A DNA stretch of 46,197 nt from M50B91 sp964526665 (lineage in GTDB: Bacteria; Patescibacteriota; Gracilibacteria; UBA4473), in assembly GCA_964526665.1 (NCBI GenBank), contig CAZGJL010000006.1, forward strand, positions 1-46,197, in the 5' to 3' direction. Positions within the stretch are counted from its first letter, which is position 1; every line of letters begins with the position of its first letter. Under the pieces are notes generated by a model. That model ran no database searches and was not told the origin of the DNA. It saw only the letters and a list, made by a program, of their open reading frames with translations. The translations under genes were made by a program, and so were the position numbers. Positions 23,990 to 33,618 of the stretch are shown here, one piece after another.

Positions 23990-24990
23990 TTTCAAACTTA
24001 ATCCTCCTTACTGGAGAAGATACATTTCGAATGCACGAACGACTCCGTGTGCTCAAAAAAGGATTTGTACAAAAATATCCAAATGGAGAATTGCGAATTT
24101 TTGAAACACCTCAACGTGGTGACGGACATGACAATATGGCTGCCCTTATGCAACTAAACGATCTTGTTTGTACACCAAATTTGTTCGGAGAAAAACGTCT
24201 GGCTATCTGTGAAGCTGATTGGTGGAACACTGCCAAATTCGACAAAGCAGAAGCATTTTTCAATATACTCCCTGATAATACTGATAATTCTACTGTTCTT
24301 GTCGTACAACCCAAGCTTGATAAACGAACAAAATGGTCGAAGTTTTTCCAAGAAAATGCTCGTACAGAAGAATTTGAACCCCTTGATGAATCGACTTTGT
24401 TACGATGGATCGAAAAACGTGCAGAACAGTGGGATGCAACAATAAGTCGATCAGAAGCAAAATATCTAATGGACCGCTGTGGAACTAATTTATGGCATCT
24501 CTCAAGTGAATTGCAAAAATTAGCAACTGCTGCAAATGGAGAAGCTATTTCTCGAACAATGATTGAAACACTTTCCCTGCCTCATCCTCAGCTAGAGATT
24601 TGGGGATTCCTGGAAAAGCTTTCTCGTGGTGATGCACAAGAAGCCATTAAACGATTTCGATCACTGCTCACAATGGGAAATCCTATTCATCAACTTTTTT
24701 CCATGATACAACGAGAAATTCGTGTACATGCCCAATTAAGAGCAGGGCTTGACCAAGGATTATATGAAAATGAAATAGCAAAACGAACAAAACTCCATCC
24801 GTTTGTGGTCAAAAAGACACTCGGTTGCACACGAAACTTTTCTGCAGAAAAAATTCGAAAACTTTATGACGAATTGTTTGAAATTGAAAAACGAATGAAG
24901 TCTGGCGGAATTATCGTTACCACGAGTGACACTCGCCCATTAGAAGTTGCTATAGAAAAATTTATTATAAAATGTTGCCATGATTTTTGA
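23986..24990 (+). CDS. holA: DNA polymerase III delta subunit
   Basis: HolA is the wrench subunit of the clamp loader that opens the sliding clamp. The 334-residue protein begins NLILLTGEDTFRMHERL, the usual HolA opening, and has the delta layout: PNLFGEKRLAICE, LDESTLLRWIEKRAEQWDATIS, the LMDRCGTNLWHLSSELQKLA helix block and a C-terminal helical collar (PIHQLFSMIQREIRVH, LHPFVVKKTL). It lies between tsaE and pilD with short overlaps at both ends, so the three are probably one operon. Confidence 0.88.
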   Translation: MISNLILLTGEDTFRMHERLRVLKKGFVQKYPNGELRIFETPQRGDGHDNMAALMQLNDLVCTPNLFGEKRLAICEADWWNTAKFDKAEAFFNILPDNTDNSTVLVVQPKLDKRTKWSKFFQENARTEEFEPLDESTLLRWIEKRAEQWDATISRSEAKYLMDRCGTNLWHLSSELQKLATAANGEAISRTMIETLSLPHPQLEIWGFLEKLSRGDAQEAIKRFRSLLTMGNPIHQLFSMIQREIRVHAQLRAGLDQGLYENEIAKRTKLHPFVVKKTLGCTRNFSAEKIRKLYDELFEIEKRMKSGGIIVTTSDTRPLEVAIEKFIIKCCHDF

Positions 24991-25750
24991 ATCCCTCCAT
25001 ATCATTTTCGGTGCCGTAGGCGGAGCACTTCTGGGAAGCTTTACTACCATGTTGGTATGGAGACTTCATAATGACGAATCTGGAATTTGGACTGGACGCA
25101 GCAAGTGTCCAAAATGTAAAAAAACTCTTTCTGCATTTGAACTCATTCCCGTGCTTTCATGGATATTCCAAAAAGGAAAATGTAAAAATTGTGAGAAAAA
25201 AATATCGATATTTTATCCTTTAGTAGAAATCTCTTTTCTAATCACTGGTGTAATTTTTGTACATTTTTTTTACTCAGAAATATGGTGGAATACTGCGCTA
25301 AATCTCCTACTTGTCTTTTTTGCTCTTATTCTATGGGTATATGACACGAAGTTTTCTGAAGTTGATCGACGCATTTCCTGGCCAGCAATTTTATTGGCTT
25401 TCGTTCTTGCTTTTGTAAATGGAAATATTCCATCAGCTCTTATCGGAGGGCTTATTGGATTTTGCTTCTATGCCTTTCAATATTTCATATCAAAGGGAAA
25501 ATGGGTTGGTAGTGGAGATATGGAATTGGGACTTTTCATAGGATTAGCTCTTGGATGGGAAAAAATGCTTGGTGCATTATTTATTGCTTATATTCTTGGA
25601 TCTCTTGTTGCCATTCCCCTCTTGATTACAAATAAGAAAAACATAAAATCTTCTCTCCCCATGGGAGCTTTTCTCCTTCCTGCTTTTCTTATTATGCTTC
25701 ACTCTGGTGGTCAAATTGTTGAATGGTATTTCGATTTCTTTTTGTTTTAG
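24980..25750 (+). CDS. pilD: Type IV prepilin peptidase / N-methyltransferase
   Basis: A 256-residue A24 aspartic membrane peptidase that cleaves and N-methylates type IV pilin-like precursors. The N-terminal domain has the zinc-type cysteine pairs CPKC and CKNC, flanking LIPVLSWIFQKGKC. The catalytic aspartates are in WVYDTKFSEVDRRI and the conserved GSGDMELGLFIGL. About seven membrane helices. No pilin genes are in the window, but the enzyme implies type IV pili or a competence pseudopilus elsewhere. It overlaps holA by 11 bases. Confidence 0.92.
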   Translation: MIFESLHIIFGAVGGALLGSFTTMLVWRLHNDESGIWTGRSKCPKCKKTLSAFELIPVLSWIFQKGKCKNCEKKISIFYPLVEISFLITGVIFVHFFYSEIWWNTALNLLLVFFALILWVYDTKFSEVDRRISWPAILLAFVLAFVNGNIPSALIGGLIGFCFYAFQYFISKGKWVGSGDMELGLFIGLALGWEKMLGALFIAYILGSLVAIPLLITNKKNIKSSLPMGAFLLPAFLIMLHSGGQIVEWYFDFFLF

Positions 25751-25790
25751 ATTCCAAGTTTGAAGTTTGTAGCTTGAAGATTGAAGTTTT
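25751..25790 (+). repeat. Dispersed GAAGTTTGTAG repeat, copy 2
   Basis: GTTTGAAGTTTGTAGCTTGA followed by AGATTGAAGTTTT fills the gap between pilD and the aminotransferase gene. It resembles copies at 20511, 32230, 40701 and 45720. Confidence 0.6.
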
Positions 25791-26565
25791 ACATCTTCTC
25801 TACTTCTTTCTCAAAAATCCTCATCAGCTTCATCGTCCTTTCCCCCACTTCACCCTCACCAATTTCTTCATCATCAATCCGCGTGACCGGCACAATTCCC
25901 ATGCTTGTACACGTAAGAAAAATTTCTTCTGAGCGACATAATTCCCGCAATGTACAGCTCTGTAATTTCAAGGGGAAACAGGAATGTTCCAAAACTAATT
26001 CTCTTGTGACTCCTTTTAAAATTCCTTCATCTGGCGTTGAAAGTTTTTCTTCATCGAACCAAAATATATTCGCCTTTGCACATTCTGTAACAAGGCCATC
26101 CGCATTTGTTAAAATTGCAGAAAAGAAATTATCACGCTCCGCCATTTCTTGCGAAATATAACTATCTAGTCGCGAAGAGAGTGTTTTAAATTCTGGATTT
26201 GAACGTGGACGAAATACCGATTTCAATGCAACTCCTTTATGAATTTCCGTGTCTATTACTAATTCTTCAGCGCTCACCATTACTCCTTCCCGAACAACAA
26301 CAATAGATATTTTTGACTCACCAGAAACCCCTAAAACAACCTCCTCCACCCATTCTGAAATCTGTGAAATTGAATGAGGCAACCGCAATCCAATCATTGC
26401 ACTTGAACGCATCAATCGATCAAGATGTTCTTCTTTTTTAAATACTACCTTCTTATAGGTTCGTAATGTTTCATATACTCCATATCCACACTGCACCGCA
26501 GGTGAAAAAAAAGACAACATTGCCTCCTCTTTTTTAATTTTGGTTCCATTCCAGAGATATATCAT
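25789..26565 (-). CDS. Class IV PLP-dependent aminotransferase (IlvE/Dat/PabC family)
   Basis: A 258-residue fold-type IV PLP enzyme. Family marks are GYGVYETLRTYKKVVFKKEEHLDRL near the N-terminus, the PLP-binding Lys in EFKTLSSRLDSY, LTNADGLVTECAKANIFW with the cofactor-binding Glu, and GILKGVTRELVLE. The family includes branched-chain and D-amino-acid aminotransferases and aminodeoxychorismate lyase. Which it is cannot be settled here; with peptidoglycan genes around, a D-amino-acid role is possible. The 265-base gap to infB holds only degenerate repeat-like AT-rich sequence. Confidence 0.85.
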   Translation of the reverse strand: MIYLWNGTKIKKEEAMLSFFSPAVQCGYGVYETLRTYKKVVFKKEEHLDRLMRSSAMIGLRLPHSISQISEWVEEVVLGVSGESKISIVVVREGVMVSAEELVIDTEIHKGVALKSVFRPRSNPEFKTLSSRLDSYISQEMAERDNFFSAILTNADGLVTECAKANIFWFDEEKLSTPDEGILKGVTRELVLEHSCFPLKLQSCTLRELCRSEEIFLTCTSMGIVPVTRIDDEEIGEGEVGERTMKLMRIFEKEVEKM

Positions 26566-26830
26566 CTGGTAAAATTTTTATGAAAATCGTGCCTCTGGTC
26601 AAAAGAAAAATCATCAAAATACTCTTGTTTAAAAAACTTAATATGCTAGTCACTGAGTGGTTTTTTTGTTCTTCATTGTTACTGAAAACTGTACCAATGC
26701 CTCCTCTGAAAATTCGCGAACACATTAAAAATATTTTTTAATTTTTTCAGTTTGAAATTTGTTGTTTTGAATTTGTGTTTTAAAAATTAAAGATTGAAGA
26801 ACAAATTACGCATAAAACCTGGACTTATTT

Positions 26831-28948
26831 ATGAAAATTGATACCCTGCCGACGATGCCAATTACAGTTTTCGATCTCGCCAAAAAATTGAGCCTTGCGC
26901 CAGAAGCAGTAATTCTTCATGCAATGGATCTTGATTTCGATATTCCCGAGGATGACATGATCCCCGATGATATTGCAAAAAAAATTGAAAAACTTGAGGT
27001 TGGTGATGATGTGGCACAGACAGAACATGCTATCGAAGAGCAACTTGAACGAGAAATTGTAGAAAAACAACAAGAACAAACGGCGGGAAGCAAAAAGAAG
27101 ATTCAAAAAAAACAAGCAGAGAAAAAAAAGGAAGAACTTGATAAACGAGATGAAGTAGAAATAAAAACAGCCACTGATGGAAGTATTATTCTTCCTGAAG
27201 AAATGACCGTCCGTGAGCTATCAATAAAAATTGCAAAACCTATCCCACTCGTGCTTGTGAAAATGAAGCAGAATGGAATTATTGCAAATTTGAAAGAAAA
27301 TATTGATTACGAAACAGCTGCCATTATTGCCCAAGAAATGGGTGTAACGGTGAAAAAAGAAGCCGCCGAACTCTCAAGCGAAGATCTATTTCGTGGTGAT
27401 TTGAAATCATTACTTGCGGATGAAGAAGTTGAACAATTAGAAAAACGTCCACCTGTAATTTCTATTATGGGACACGTTGATCATGGGAAAACTTCTATTC
27501 TGGACTACATTCGAAAAGAAAATGTCGTAGACGGAGAAGCAGGAGGAATCACACAATCTATCGGAGCCTATCAAGTTGAGAGTGGAAAACAATTGATTAC
27601 GTTTCTTGATACGCCAGGACACGAAGCATTTACTATGATGCGAGCACGGGGAGCTCACGCGACCGATGTTGCGATTCTTGTCGTTGCTGCAGCGGAAAGC
27701 GTAAAACCACAAACAATTGAAGCAATTAATCATGCACATGCAGCAGGCATTCCTATTGTTGTTGCTATTAATAAAATGGATTTACCAGGAGCGAATCCTG
27801 ATTTAGTAAAGAAGATACTTGCCGAACACGATGTTCAGTCAGATGACTGGGGAGGAGATGTTCCTTGCGTCCCTGTTTCAGCCAAAACTGGAGATGGTAT
27901 AGATAAACTTCTTGATACGGTCCTCATGGTTGCAGAAATGCAAGAATTAAAAGCAAATCCAATCCGAAGTGCTATCTGTACGGTTATTGAATCAGAAATG
28001 ACTCCTAAGTCTGGAATGAAAGCAACGGTACTCGTCAATACTGGAACATTAAAACAAGGAGACGCTTTTGTAATTCACGATCAACATGGAAAAATTCGTG
28101 TTATGAAAAATTTCCGTGGAGAAATTGTTAAAACAGCTGCACCAAGTACACCGGTAGAAATTACTGGATTATCAAAACTTCCACAAATGGGAGATCTCCT
28201 GCAAGTAATGAAATCTGATAAAGAAGCTCGTAAGAAAGCTGAGGCAGTAGCAGGGATAAAACATGATGATGCTTTATCAAAACGAAAAAAAGCATCACTT
28301 GCTACATTGAAATCACGTATTGCTGAAGGAAAAGTAAAACAATTAAAAATTGTTGTAAAAGCCGACTCAAACGGAACACTTGAAGCCGTCGTAGAAGAAT
28401 TACGAAAAATAAAAACAGAGGAAACCGTAGCAAAAGTCATTCACTCTGGAGTAGGAGACATTAGCGAATCAGACATCATGCTGGCTTCTGCAGGAGAGGC
28501 CTTGATGGTTGGATTTAATGTTGATGCTTCTGGACGACTGACCAAACTCGCTGAACGAGAAGGAGTACAACTCTTTTCTTATGATGTCATTTATCATTTG
28601 ACTGAAAAAATACAGGAAATTATCGAAGGACGAGAAGACGCCGAAGATAGTGAAAAAGTAATTGGAGAAATGATACTCAAAGGAGTATTTGCTACTGATA
28701 AAAAAATGGCCGTTGCCGGAGGAGAAGTTACTTCTGGTATGGTTCGTGGAAAAGCTTCTTTCCGATTATTCCGAGACAAAGAGGAAGAAGCGCTTGGAGT
28801 TGGAACGGTTAACTCTGTGCAATTAGGACAAAAAATTGTTGAAGAGGTAAACGAAGGAGCTGAATGTGGATTAAAATTGAAACACGCAGGCCTCGAATTC
28901 AAGGTTGGAGACCGATTGGAATTCTTCACTGGAGGTGGAGCGAAATAG
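26831..28948 (+). CDS. infB: Translation initiation factor IF-2
   Basis: IF-2 is the GTPase that places fMet-tRNA on the 30S subunit and promotes subunit joining. The 705-residue protein is at the short end of the family. Its N-terminal part holds a charged coiled-coil-like linker (residues about 60-115) between two IF2_N-like segments (ITVFDLAKKLSL and MTVRELSIKIAKP). The G domain has GHVDHGKTS (G1), DTPGHEAF (G3), NKMD (G4) and SAKTGDG (G5), followed by domains II-IV with KSGMKATVLVNTGTLKQGD. It ends two bases from the convergent transketolase-like gene. Confidence 0.97.
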   Translation: MKIDTLPTMPITVFDLAKKLSLAPEAVILHAMDLDFDIPEDDMIPDDIAKKIEKLEVGDDVAQTEHAIEEQLEREIVEKQQEQTAGSKKKIQKKQAEKKKEELDKRDEVEIKTATDGSIILPEEMTVRELSIKIAKPIPLVLVKMKQNGIIANLKENIDYETAAIIAQEMGVTVKKEAAELSSEDLFRGDLKSLLADEEVEQLEKRPPVISIMGHVDHGKTSILDYIRKENVVDGEAGGITQSIGAYQVESGKQLITFLDTPGHEAFTMMRARGAHATDVAILVVAAAESVKPQTIEAINHAHAAGIPIVVAINKMDLPGANPDLVKKILAEHDVQSDDWGGDVPCVPVSAKTGDGIDKLLDTVLMVAEMQELKANPIRSAICTVIESEMTPKSGMKATVLVNTGTLKQGDAFVIHDQHGKIRVMKNFRGEIVKTAAPSTPVEITGLSKLPQMGDLLQVMKSDKEARKKAEAVAGIKHDDALSKRKKASLATLKSRIAEGKVKQLKIVVKADSNGTLEAVVEELRKIKTEETVAKVIHSGVGDISESDIMLASAGEALMVGFNVDASGRLTKLAEREGVQLFSYDVIYHLTEKIQEIIEGREDAEDSEKVIGEMILKGVFATDKKMAVAGGEVTSGMVRGKASFRLFRDKEEEALGVGTVNSVQLGQKIVEEVNEGAECGLKLKHAGLEFKVGDRLEFFTGGGAK

Positions 28949-28950
28949 TA

Positions 28951-30711
28951 TTACACTATTTTTTCTAGTAAAGACGTTATATCCAATTCTTGATTTGATA
29001 TTTGCTTTCCTGTCACATCAAAAACAAATGGCTTATCTGCACCAATTAAATGTACTTTCGCAGTAGTTATGTCTTTTGCGATATTAGCTCCAATCCCGTT
29101 TGTTGTTCTATTAAACTCAATGAAATGAATGTTTTTATAATTCTCTAATTGTTCTATTTCCTTTTCTTTTAAGGGAAATGAATTTACATAAAAAATATCC
29201 ATGTTTGGTCTTTCCTCCATAAACTCATTTATATATTTTCCTGCATTTCCATAAAAGACAACTGCCGAATCTCTCTGTTCTTCAGTATTCTTTACCTTAT
29301 TTAATGTAAAAAACTCATTTTGAAAATTATTTTTTTCTGCAAACTCTGTATTAAATATTGAAAGCAATAAGTTGTCATCTGTATTTTTATGATGCTCTAA
29401 CATTGCAAATAATTCTTCTTCGCTGTTAGGCTCAAAAAAACGAAGATCCTCTGAAAAAGAAAGCGCTGTATTTACAAAATAATTTGAGTTTCCCCAAACA
29501 TCCCAATGTTTAGCGGCTATTATTAATAAATTTTTCACCTTTGAAAGAATATTTTGCTCTAACATTGCCATGCTATACATAAAAAATTGATCATCAGAAG
29601 CAATAATTTTTTTTACGTCATCCGGCATATTAGCAAACATCCCCATCCCAACACTTTCTCGTAATCCTATATTCAAAGCTTGTTTAGAAGAAAAACCATA
29701 ACGTTCCATAACATCAGGACAAAGAATTATGTGATCTGTGTCTTCTAATAGAGTTTCTAAATAGGTACTCACAAGGGTTGCACTTAATACTGTATTCTCT
29801 TCTTTTTGAGGTTTATGTGACCTTTTATCGTTAATATGAATACCTTTTTTTGTATTCAAAATAATTGCATAAAGCTTATCTTTGTTCGCCTCTATTTCTT
29901 TTATTATACTTATTATTTCTTCTGAACTTTCTCCTGAAATATCTGCCGTTTCAAATTCCTTTGATTCAAAATATTTTTTATATTCTTCATTACCTGTCTT
30001 AATTTTCCCAAGACCTGTTCCATTTTTATTTAAAATAATATTTACTTTCAATTTATGTTCATAAATAAGATCGATTGCTTCTTTCGCGATTCCTTCTTGA
30101 AACTCACCATCACCAATAAGACAATAAAAAGTATTTTCAGAATTATTAAACTTTTTATCATATAATGCATCTCCCACACAATGAGAGATACTCGTTCCAA
30201 GCTGCCGATTTAACGAATTATTAAAATCATATTTTTCTGTCACAATCCCTGGGACTCCTCCTCGATGCATTGAATATAAAAATGATAAAGGAAACCCTTT
30301 GTGCAAGTATCTTGCTACATAAAAAGAAGGAGCTAGTTGCGGAGGTGTAAATAGTTTTGAAGAACTTTCCTTTGAAAATAAGTCATTTTTTTCCAGAGTA
30401 TCAACGAAAGTAAATCCTCCTAATAAACTACCTAATAAATGCTTATTCTGAGATATTTCATGAACTCTGTTTAGTAATTCATGACCATTGTCGTATATTT
30501 TTTCAATACCTGAAATCACTGATATTAATTCTTCATATGATACCTCTTTTTTATTATTAAATAATTCCTCAAAAATGCTTAATTCCTGACCAATGATATC
30601 AATTTCTTTTTCTGATAAATTTTCTGTATAAGAAATAATTTGTTTTATTTTTAATAAATCTTCCTCAATAAAGAAATTATTTTTCTCAATATCATTCGTT
30701 TCAATACACAT
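28951..30711 (-). CDS. Atypical transketolase-like ThDP enzyme
   Basis: A 586-residue protein with transketolase layout but weak similarity. An N-terminal helical extension of about 90 residues is not part of the family. The ThDP/Mg2+ site is visible as CLIGDGEFQEGIAKEAIDL leading to NIILNKNG. The second half has NIGLRESVGMGMFANMP in the place of the GVREHAM helix, carrying the Glu needed to activate ThDP. The C-terminal transketolase-like domain follows. Possible activities include transketolase, phosphoketolase-like or sugar-modification enzymes; none is proven. Base composition is visibly more AT-rich than its neighbours, and it interrupts a plus-strand region, so transfer is possible. Confidence 0.7.
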   Translation of the reverse strand: MCIETNDIEKNNFFIEEDLLKIKQIISYTENLSEKEIDIIGQELSIFEELFNNKKEVSYEELISVISGIEKIYDNGHELLNRVHEISQNKHLLGSLLGGFTFVDTLEKNDLFSKESSSKLFTPPQLAPSFYVARYLHKGFPLSFLYSMHRGGVPGIVTEKYDFNNSLNRQLGTSISHCVGDALYDKKFNNSENTFYCLIGDGEFQEGIAKEAIDLIYEHKLKVNIILNKNGTGLGKIKTGNEEYKKYFESKEFETADISGESSEEIISIIKEIEANKDKLYAIILNTKKGIHINDKRSHKPQKEENTVLSATLVSTYLETLLEDTDHIILCPDVMERYGFSSKQALNIGLRESVGMGMFANMPDDVKKIIASDDQFFMYSMAMLEQNILSKVKNLLIIAAKHWDVWGNSNYFVNTALSFSEDLRFFEPNSEEELFAMLEHHKNTDDNLLLSIFNTEFAEKNNFQNEFFTLNKVKNTEEQRDSAVVFYGNAGKYINEFMEERPNMDIFYVNSFPLKEKEIEQLENYKNIHFIEFNRTTNGIGANIAKDITTAKVHLIGADKPFVFDVTGKQISNQELDITSLLEKIV

Positions 30712-30763
30712 TATTTTTTAAAGACACCTTCCTATGTAATACATATTCACGAATATGTCAAAT

Positions 30764-30791
30764 TCGACAAATAACAATTTTTACATACAAT
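30764..30791 (+). promoter_or_regulatory. Promoter ending eight bases before ATG 30800
   Basis: TCGACA (30764-30769), 16 bases, then TACAAT (30786-30791), with eight bases to the ATG. It supports the 30800 start rather than the in-frame ATG at 30755. Confidence 0.5.
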
Positions 30792-30799
30792 TTATATTG

Positions 30800-32227
30800 A
30801 TGCGCAAAACGGACATTGCTTTTACACTTGCACGAATCGTCTCCGACGGAATCGCTATATTTGCAGCTCTCGTACTTGCATATTTTTTCCGTATGTCATG
30901 GTTCCCCGACTTAGGAGTTGGTGAAGGTGCGCTTCCCCTTGTGATGTGGAGTTGGTACCAGGTTTTCGCGGCTGAAATAACGGTAATGCTGCTTGTTATT
31001 TTTGCAATAAATGGACGTTATAAGTTCCATGCGGATGAAAAAAGTTGGGACGAAATCCGACATATATTTTGGGCATTTTCTGCAGGATTAGCACTGGTGA
31101 TTGTTCTATTTTTCTTTCAAAAATTCACCTTCTTTTCTCGCCTCCTTCTGGGAGTTGCCTGGGTTTCTGGACTTACTTTTCTTATCGCGGGACGACAAGG
31201 AGTTCGTTGGATTCGTAGAAAAATGTGGCAGCATGGCTACGGACAATTTCATATACTTGTTCTTGGAAGTGGACGTTTGGCGAAGGAAACTATTCAGTTT
31301 TTGAAACAAACTCAACAATATAAACTTATTGGTGTGCTCACTGAACCAGGAAGTAAAATCACGTCTCTTGGGGGAATACGCGTTATTGGAACATTTGATG
31401 ATTTAGAAAAATTCTTAATCAAACTTCGACCCACTGATGTTCTCCTTGCCTCTGATTACTCATCAAAAGTCGATACGGCTCATCTTGCACGACTTACTCA
31501 TGTGCATCATACCCGTTTTCAATTCCTCCCAGATGAAAGCTCCCTCGACCTTGCTTCAGTAGAAAGTGCTCAACTTGGAGCTTTCCCTATGTTGAAACTC
31601 CATGCTACACAATTAGATGGATGGGGATATGTGACCAAGTCTTTTATAGAACATGTATTTGCGGGAACGGCGTTGATTGCTCTCTCTCCTCTTATTCTTT
31701 TTGTTGCATTAAAAATAAAATTCTCCTCTCTCCGCTCCCCTATTCTCTATGGTTCAAAACGTATTGGAACAAGTGGTAATACGTTTAAGTGTTGGAAATT
31801 CCGGACAATGGTTCCTGATGCTGAGACATTAAAAAAGAATCTCATGCAAAAAAATGAACGAAAAGGCGGGGTCTTATTTAAAATAAAAAATGATCCGCGC
31901 ATTACTCCCTTTGGGAAATTGCTACGCAAAACTTCTGTAGATGAGATTCCTCAACTATGGAATGTTCTTTGTGGTGAAATGTCCCTCATCGGTCCTCGTC
32001 CACATTTACCTGAAGAAGTCGAACAATATGAAGCCGAACACAAGCTCTTACTCTCTATAAAACCTGGTATCACTGGATATGCACAAATTCATGGACGTTC
32101 CAGCTTAAGTTTTGATGATGAAATGAGATATGAGCTCTTTTATTTGAAAAACTGGAGTCCTTGGCTTGATGTCATAATTTTCTTTAAGACGATTAAACTT
32201 GTCTGCGGAAGAGAAGATGCGGATTAA
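30800..32227 (+). CDS. Polyprenyl-phosphate sugar-1-phosphate transferase (WbaP/WcaJ type)
   Basis: A 475-residue membrane enzyme that starts lipid-linked surface glycan synthesis by moving a sugar phosphate to undecaprenyl phosphate. Four N-terminal helices (residues about 8-130) are followed by a Rossmann-like CoA-binding-type domain (FHILVLGSGRLAKETIQFL). The catalytic C-terminal part has KRIGTSGNTFKCWKFRTM, LRKTSVDEIPQLWNVLCGEMSLIGPRPHLPEE (key Asp-Glu and RP) and KPGITGYAQIHGR. All are diagnostic of the bacterial sugar transferase family. The likely polymerase or ligase partner is at 34123. Confidence 0.93.
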   Translation: MRKTDIAFTLARIVSDGIAIFAALVLAYFFRMSWFPDLGVGEGALPLVMWSWYQVFAAEITVMLLVIFAINGRYKFHADEKSWDEIRHIFWAFSAGLALVIVLFFFQKFTFFSRLLLGVAWVSGLTFLIAGRQGVRWIRRKMWQHGYGQFHILVLGSGRLAKETIQFLKQTQQYKLIGVLTEPGSKITSLGGIRVIGTFDDLEKFLIKLRPTDVLLASDYSSKVDTAHLARLTHVHHTRFQFLPDESSLDLASVESAQLGAFPMLKLHATQLDGWGYVTKSFIEHVFAGTALIALSPLILFVALKIKFSSLRSPILYGSKRIGTSGNTFKCWKFRTMVPDAETLKKNLMQKNERKGGVLFKIKNDPRITPFGKLLRKTSVDEIPQLWNVLCGEMSLIGPRPHLPEEVEQYEAEHKLLLSIKPGITGYAQIHGRSSLSFDDEMRYELFYLKNWSPWLDVIIFFKTIKLVCGREDAD

Positions 32228-32229
32228 TT

Positions 32230-32330
32230 CAAACTGTAAATTACAAACTTCAGCCTTCAAATTTTAATCTCATCGTAAAATTATTTATTTTTGTAGTTTG
32301 TAGTTTGATAATTGAAGTTTGATATGCTAC
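32230..32330. repeat. Dispersed GAAGTTTGTAG repeat, inverted pair
   Basis: One copy lies on the minus strand (about 32232-32267) and one on the plus strand (about 32291-32323). They flank a short AT-rich spacer between the sugar transferase and obgE. The plus copy contains the -35 of the obgE promoter. Confidence 0.55.
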
Positions 32331-32333
32331 TTT
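32305..32333 (+). promoter_or_regulatory. obgE promoter ending seven bases before ATG
   Basis: TTGATA (32305-32310), 17 bases, then TACTTT (32328-32333), with seven bases to ATG 32341. Confidence 0.55.
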
Positions 32334-32340
32334 CCACGCG

Positions 32341-33618
32341 ATGTTTGTAGATGAAGCAAAGTTTTCAATTGTGGCAGGAAAAGGAGGTGACGGATGCGTT
32401 AGCTTTCGAAGAGAGAAATATATTCCAAAAGGAGGTCCAGACGGAGGTGATGGAGGATCTGGAGGAGATATTATTTTTAAAGCAGTCGATAATGCCCATA
32501 CTCTTGCTGAGTATCGTATGCAAAAAACCTTTTCTGCAGAAAATGGCCGTCCAGGAGCAAAAAATAATCGTACAGGAAGAGGTGGTGAAACACTTATTCT
32601 TTCTGTGCCCATGGGAACACAAGTACATTCAGAAGGTCATGTTATTGCTGATCTTGTAAAAAAAGGTCAGGAAGTAATTCTGGCACGTGGAGGAATCGGA
32701 GGAAAAGGAAATGCCGGATTTGTAAGCTCGATTCGTCAAGCACCAAATTTTGCGGAAAAGGGAGATATTGGAGAAAGCCTTGCTCTAGAAATTGAATTAA
32801 AACTTGTTGCTGATGTGGCACTTGTAGGATATCCCAGTGTTGGAAAATCAACTCTTATTTCTGTCGTATCAAATGCAAAGCCAAAAATTGCTGATTACCC
32901 ATTTACAACACTTGTCCCAAATTTGGGAGTAAGCCTCATTGATGATCGTGAAATAATGTTCGTTGATATTCCTGGATTAATCGAAGGTGCGAGTGAAGGG
33001 AAAGGCCTGGGACATCAGTTTTTGCGTCACATTGAACGTGCACGATTTGTGCTTCATTTAATTGATGCCAATAGTGATACCCCATTTGAAGATTTTAAAA
33101 AAATTCAAACAGAACTAAAAAAATTCTCCCAAAAATTAGCAGATAAACCCTGGCTTCCTGTATTTACAAAAGTTGATACTACGGATGAAGAACTTGAGGT
33201 ATTTCTTTGTGATGAATTTGAGAAAAAATTTGGGATACGCCCCTGGCTTGTCTCAGCTGCAACTCATGAAGGAGTGCAGGAGCTACTCCGAGAAATTGTA
33301 AAACAGGTGCCTCCTCTTGAAGAAGTTGAACCATTAGTTGAAGAAGATGATCCAGCCTTTGTGGAATTTCGTCCAGGGAAAAACGTGGAGGAGGATCCAC
33401 GTCGTGTCATCATTGAAAAACATGAAAATTGGTGGAGCATATCAAATCCACGAATTGAACAGATTGTCCGACAAACAAATATGGATCACGATGAGGCACG
33501 AGAACGTGTCTATGATGTACTAAAAAAATGGAACATTACTGATGATCTTTCTAAAAAAGGGGCTATTCCCGGTGAGCAGATGCAGATCGGGGAGACTCTT
33601 CTGGAATATCGAGGGTGA
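32341..33618 (+). CDS. obgE: Obg-family ribosome-assembly GTPase
   Basis: A 425-residue essential GTPase tied to 50S assembly and stress control. The glycine-rich Obg fold occupies residues 1-157 (AGKGGDGCVSFRREKY, GGPDGGDGGSGGD). The G domain has VGYPSVGKSTLI, TTLVPNLG, DIPGLIEGASEGKGLG and FTKVD. A C-terminal OCT domain is present (FVEFRPGKNVEEDPRRV, DHDEARERVYDVLKKW, GETLLEY). Its last 56 bases overlap the end of a convergent gene. Confidence 0.97.
   Translation: MFVDEAKFSIVAGKGGDGCVSFRREKYIPKGGPDGGDGGSGGDIIFKAVDNAHTLAEYRMQKTFSAENGRPGAKNNRTGRGGETLILSVPMGTQVHSEGHVIADLVKKGQEVILARGGIGGKGNAGFVSSIRQAPNFAEKGDIGESLALEIELKLVADVALVGYPSVGKSTLISVVSNAKPKIADYPFTTLVPNLGVSLIDDREIMFVDIPGLIEGASEGKGLGHQFLRHIERARFVLHLIDANSDTPFEDFKKIQTELKKFSQKLADKPWLPVFTKVDTTDEELEVFLCDEFEKKFGIRPWLVSAATHEGVQELLREIVKQVPPLEEVEPLVEEDDPAFVEFRPGKNVEEDPRRVIIEKHENWWSISNPRIEQIVRQTNMDHDEARERVYDVLKKWNITDDLSKKGAIPGEQMQIGETLLEYRG

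Noticed and set aside
26580..26729. 49-residue frame before infB
   Set aside because: No ribosome-binding site, no recognisable sequence and low-complexity AT-rich DNA; most likely chance.
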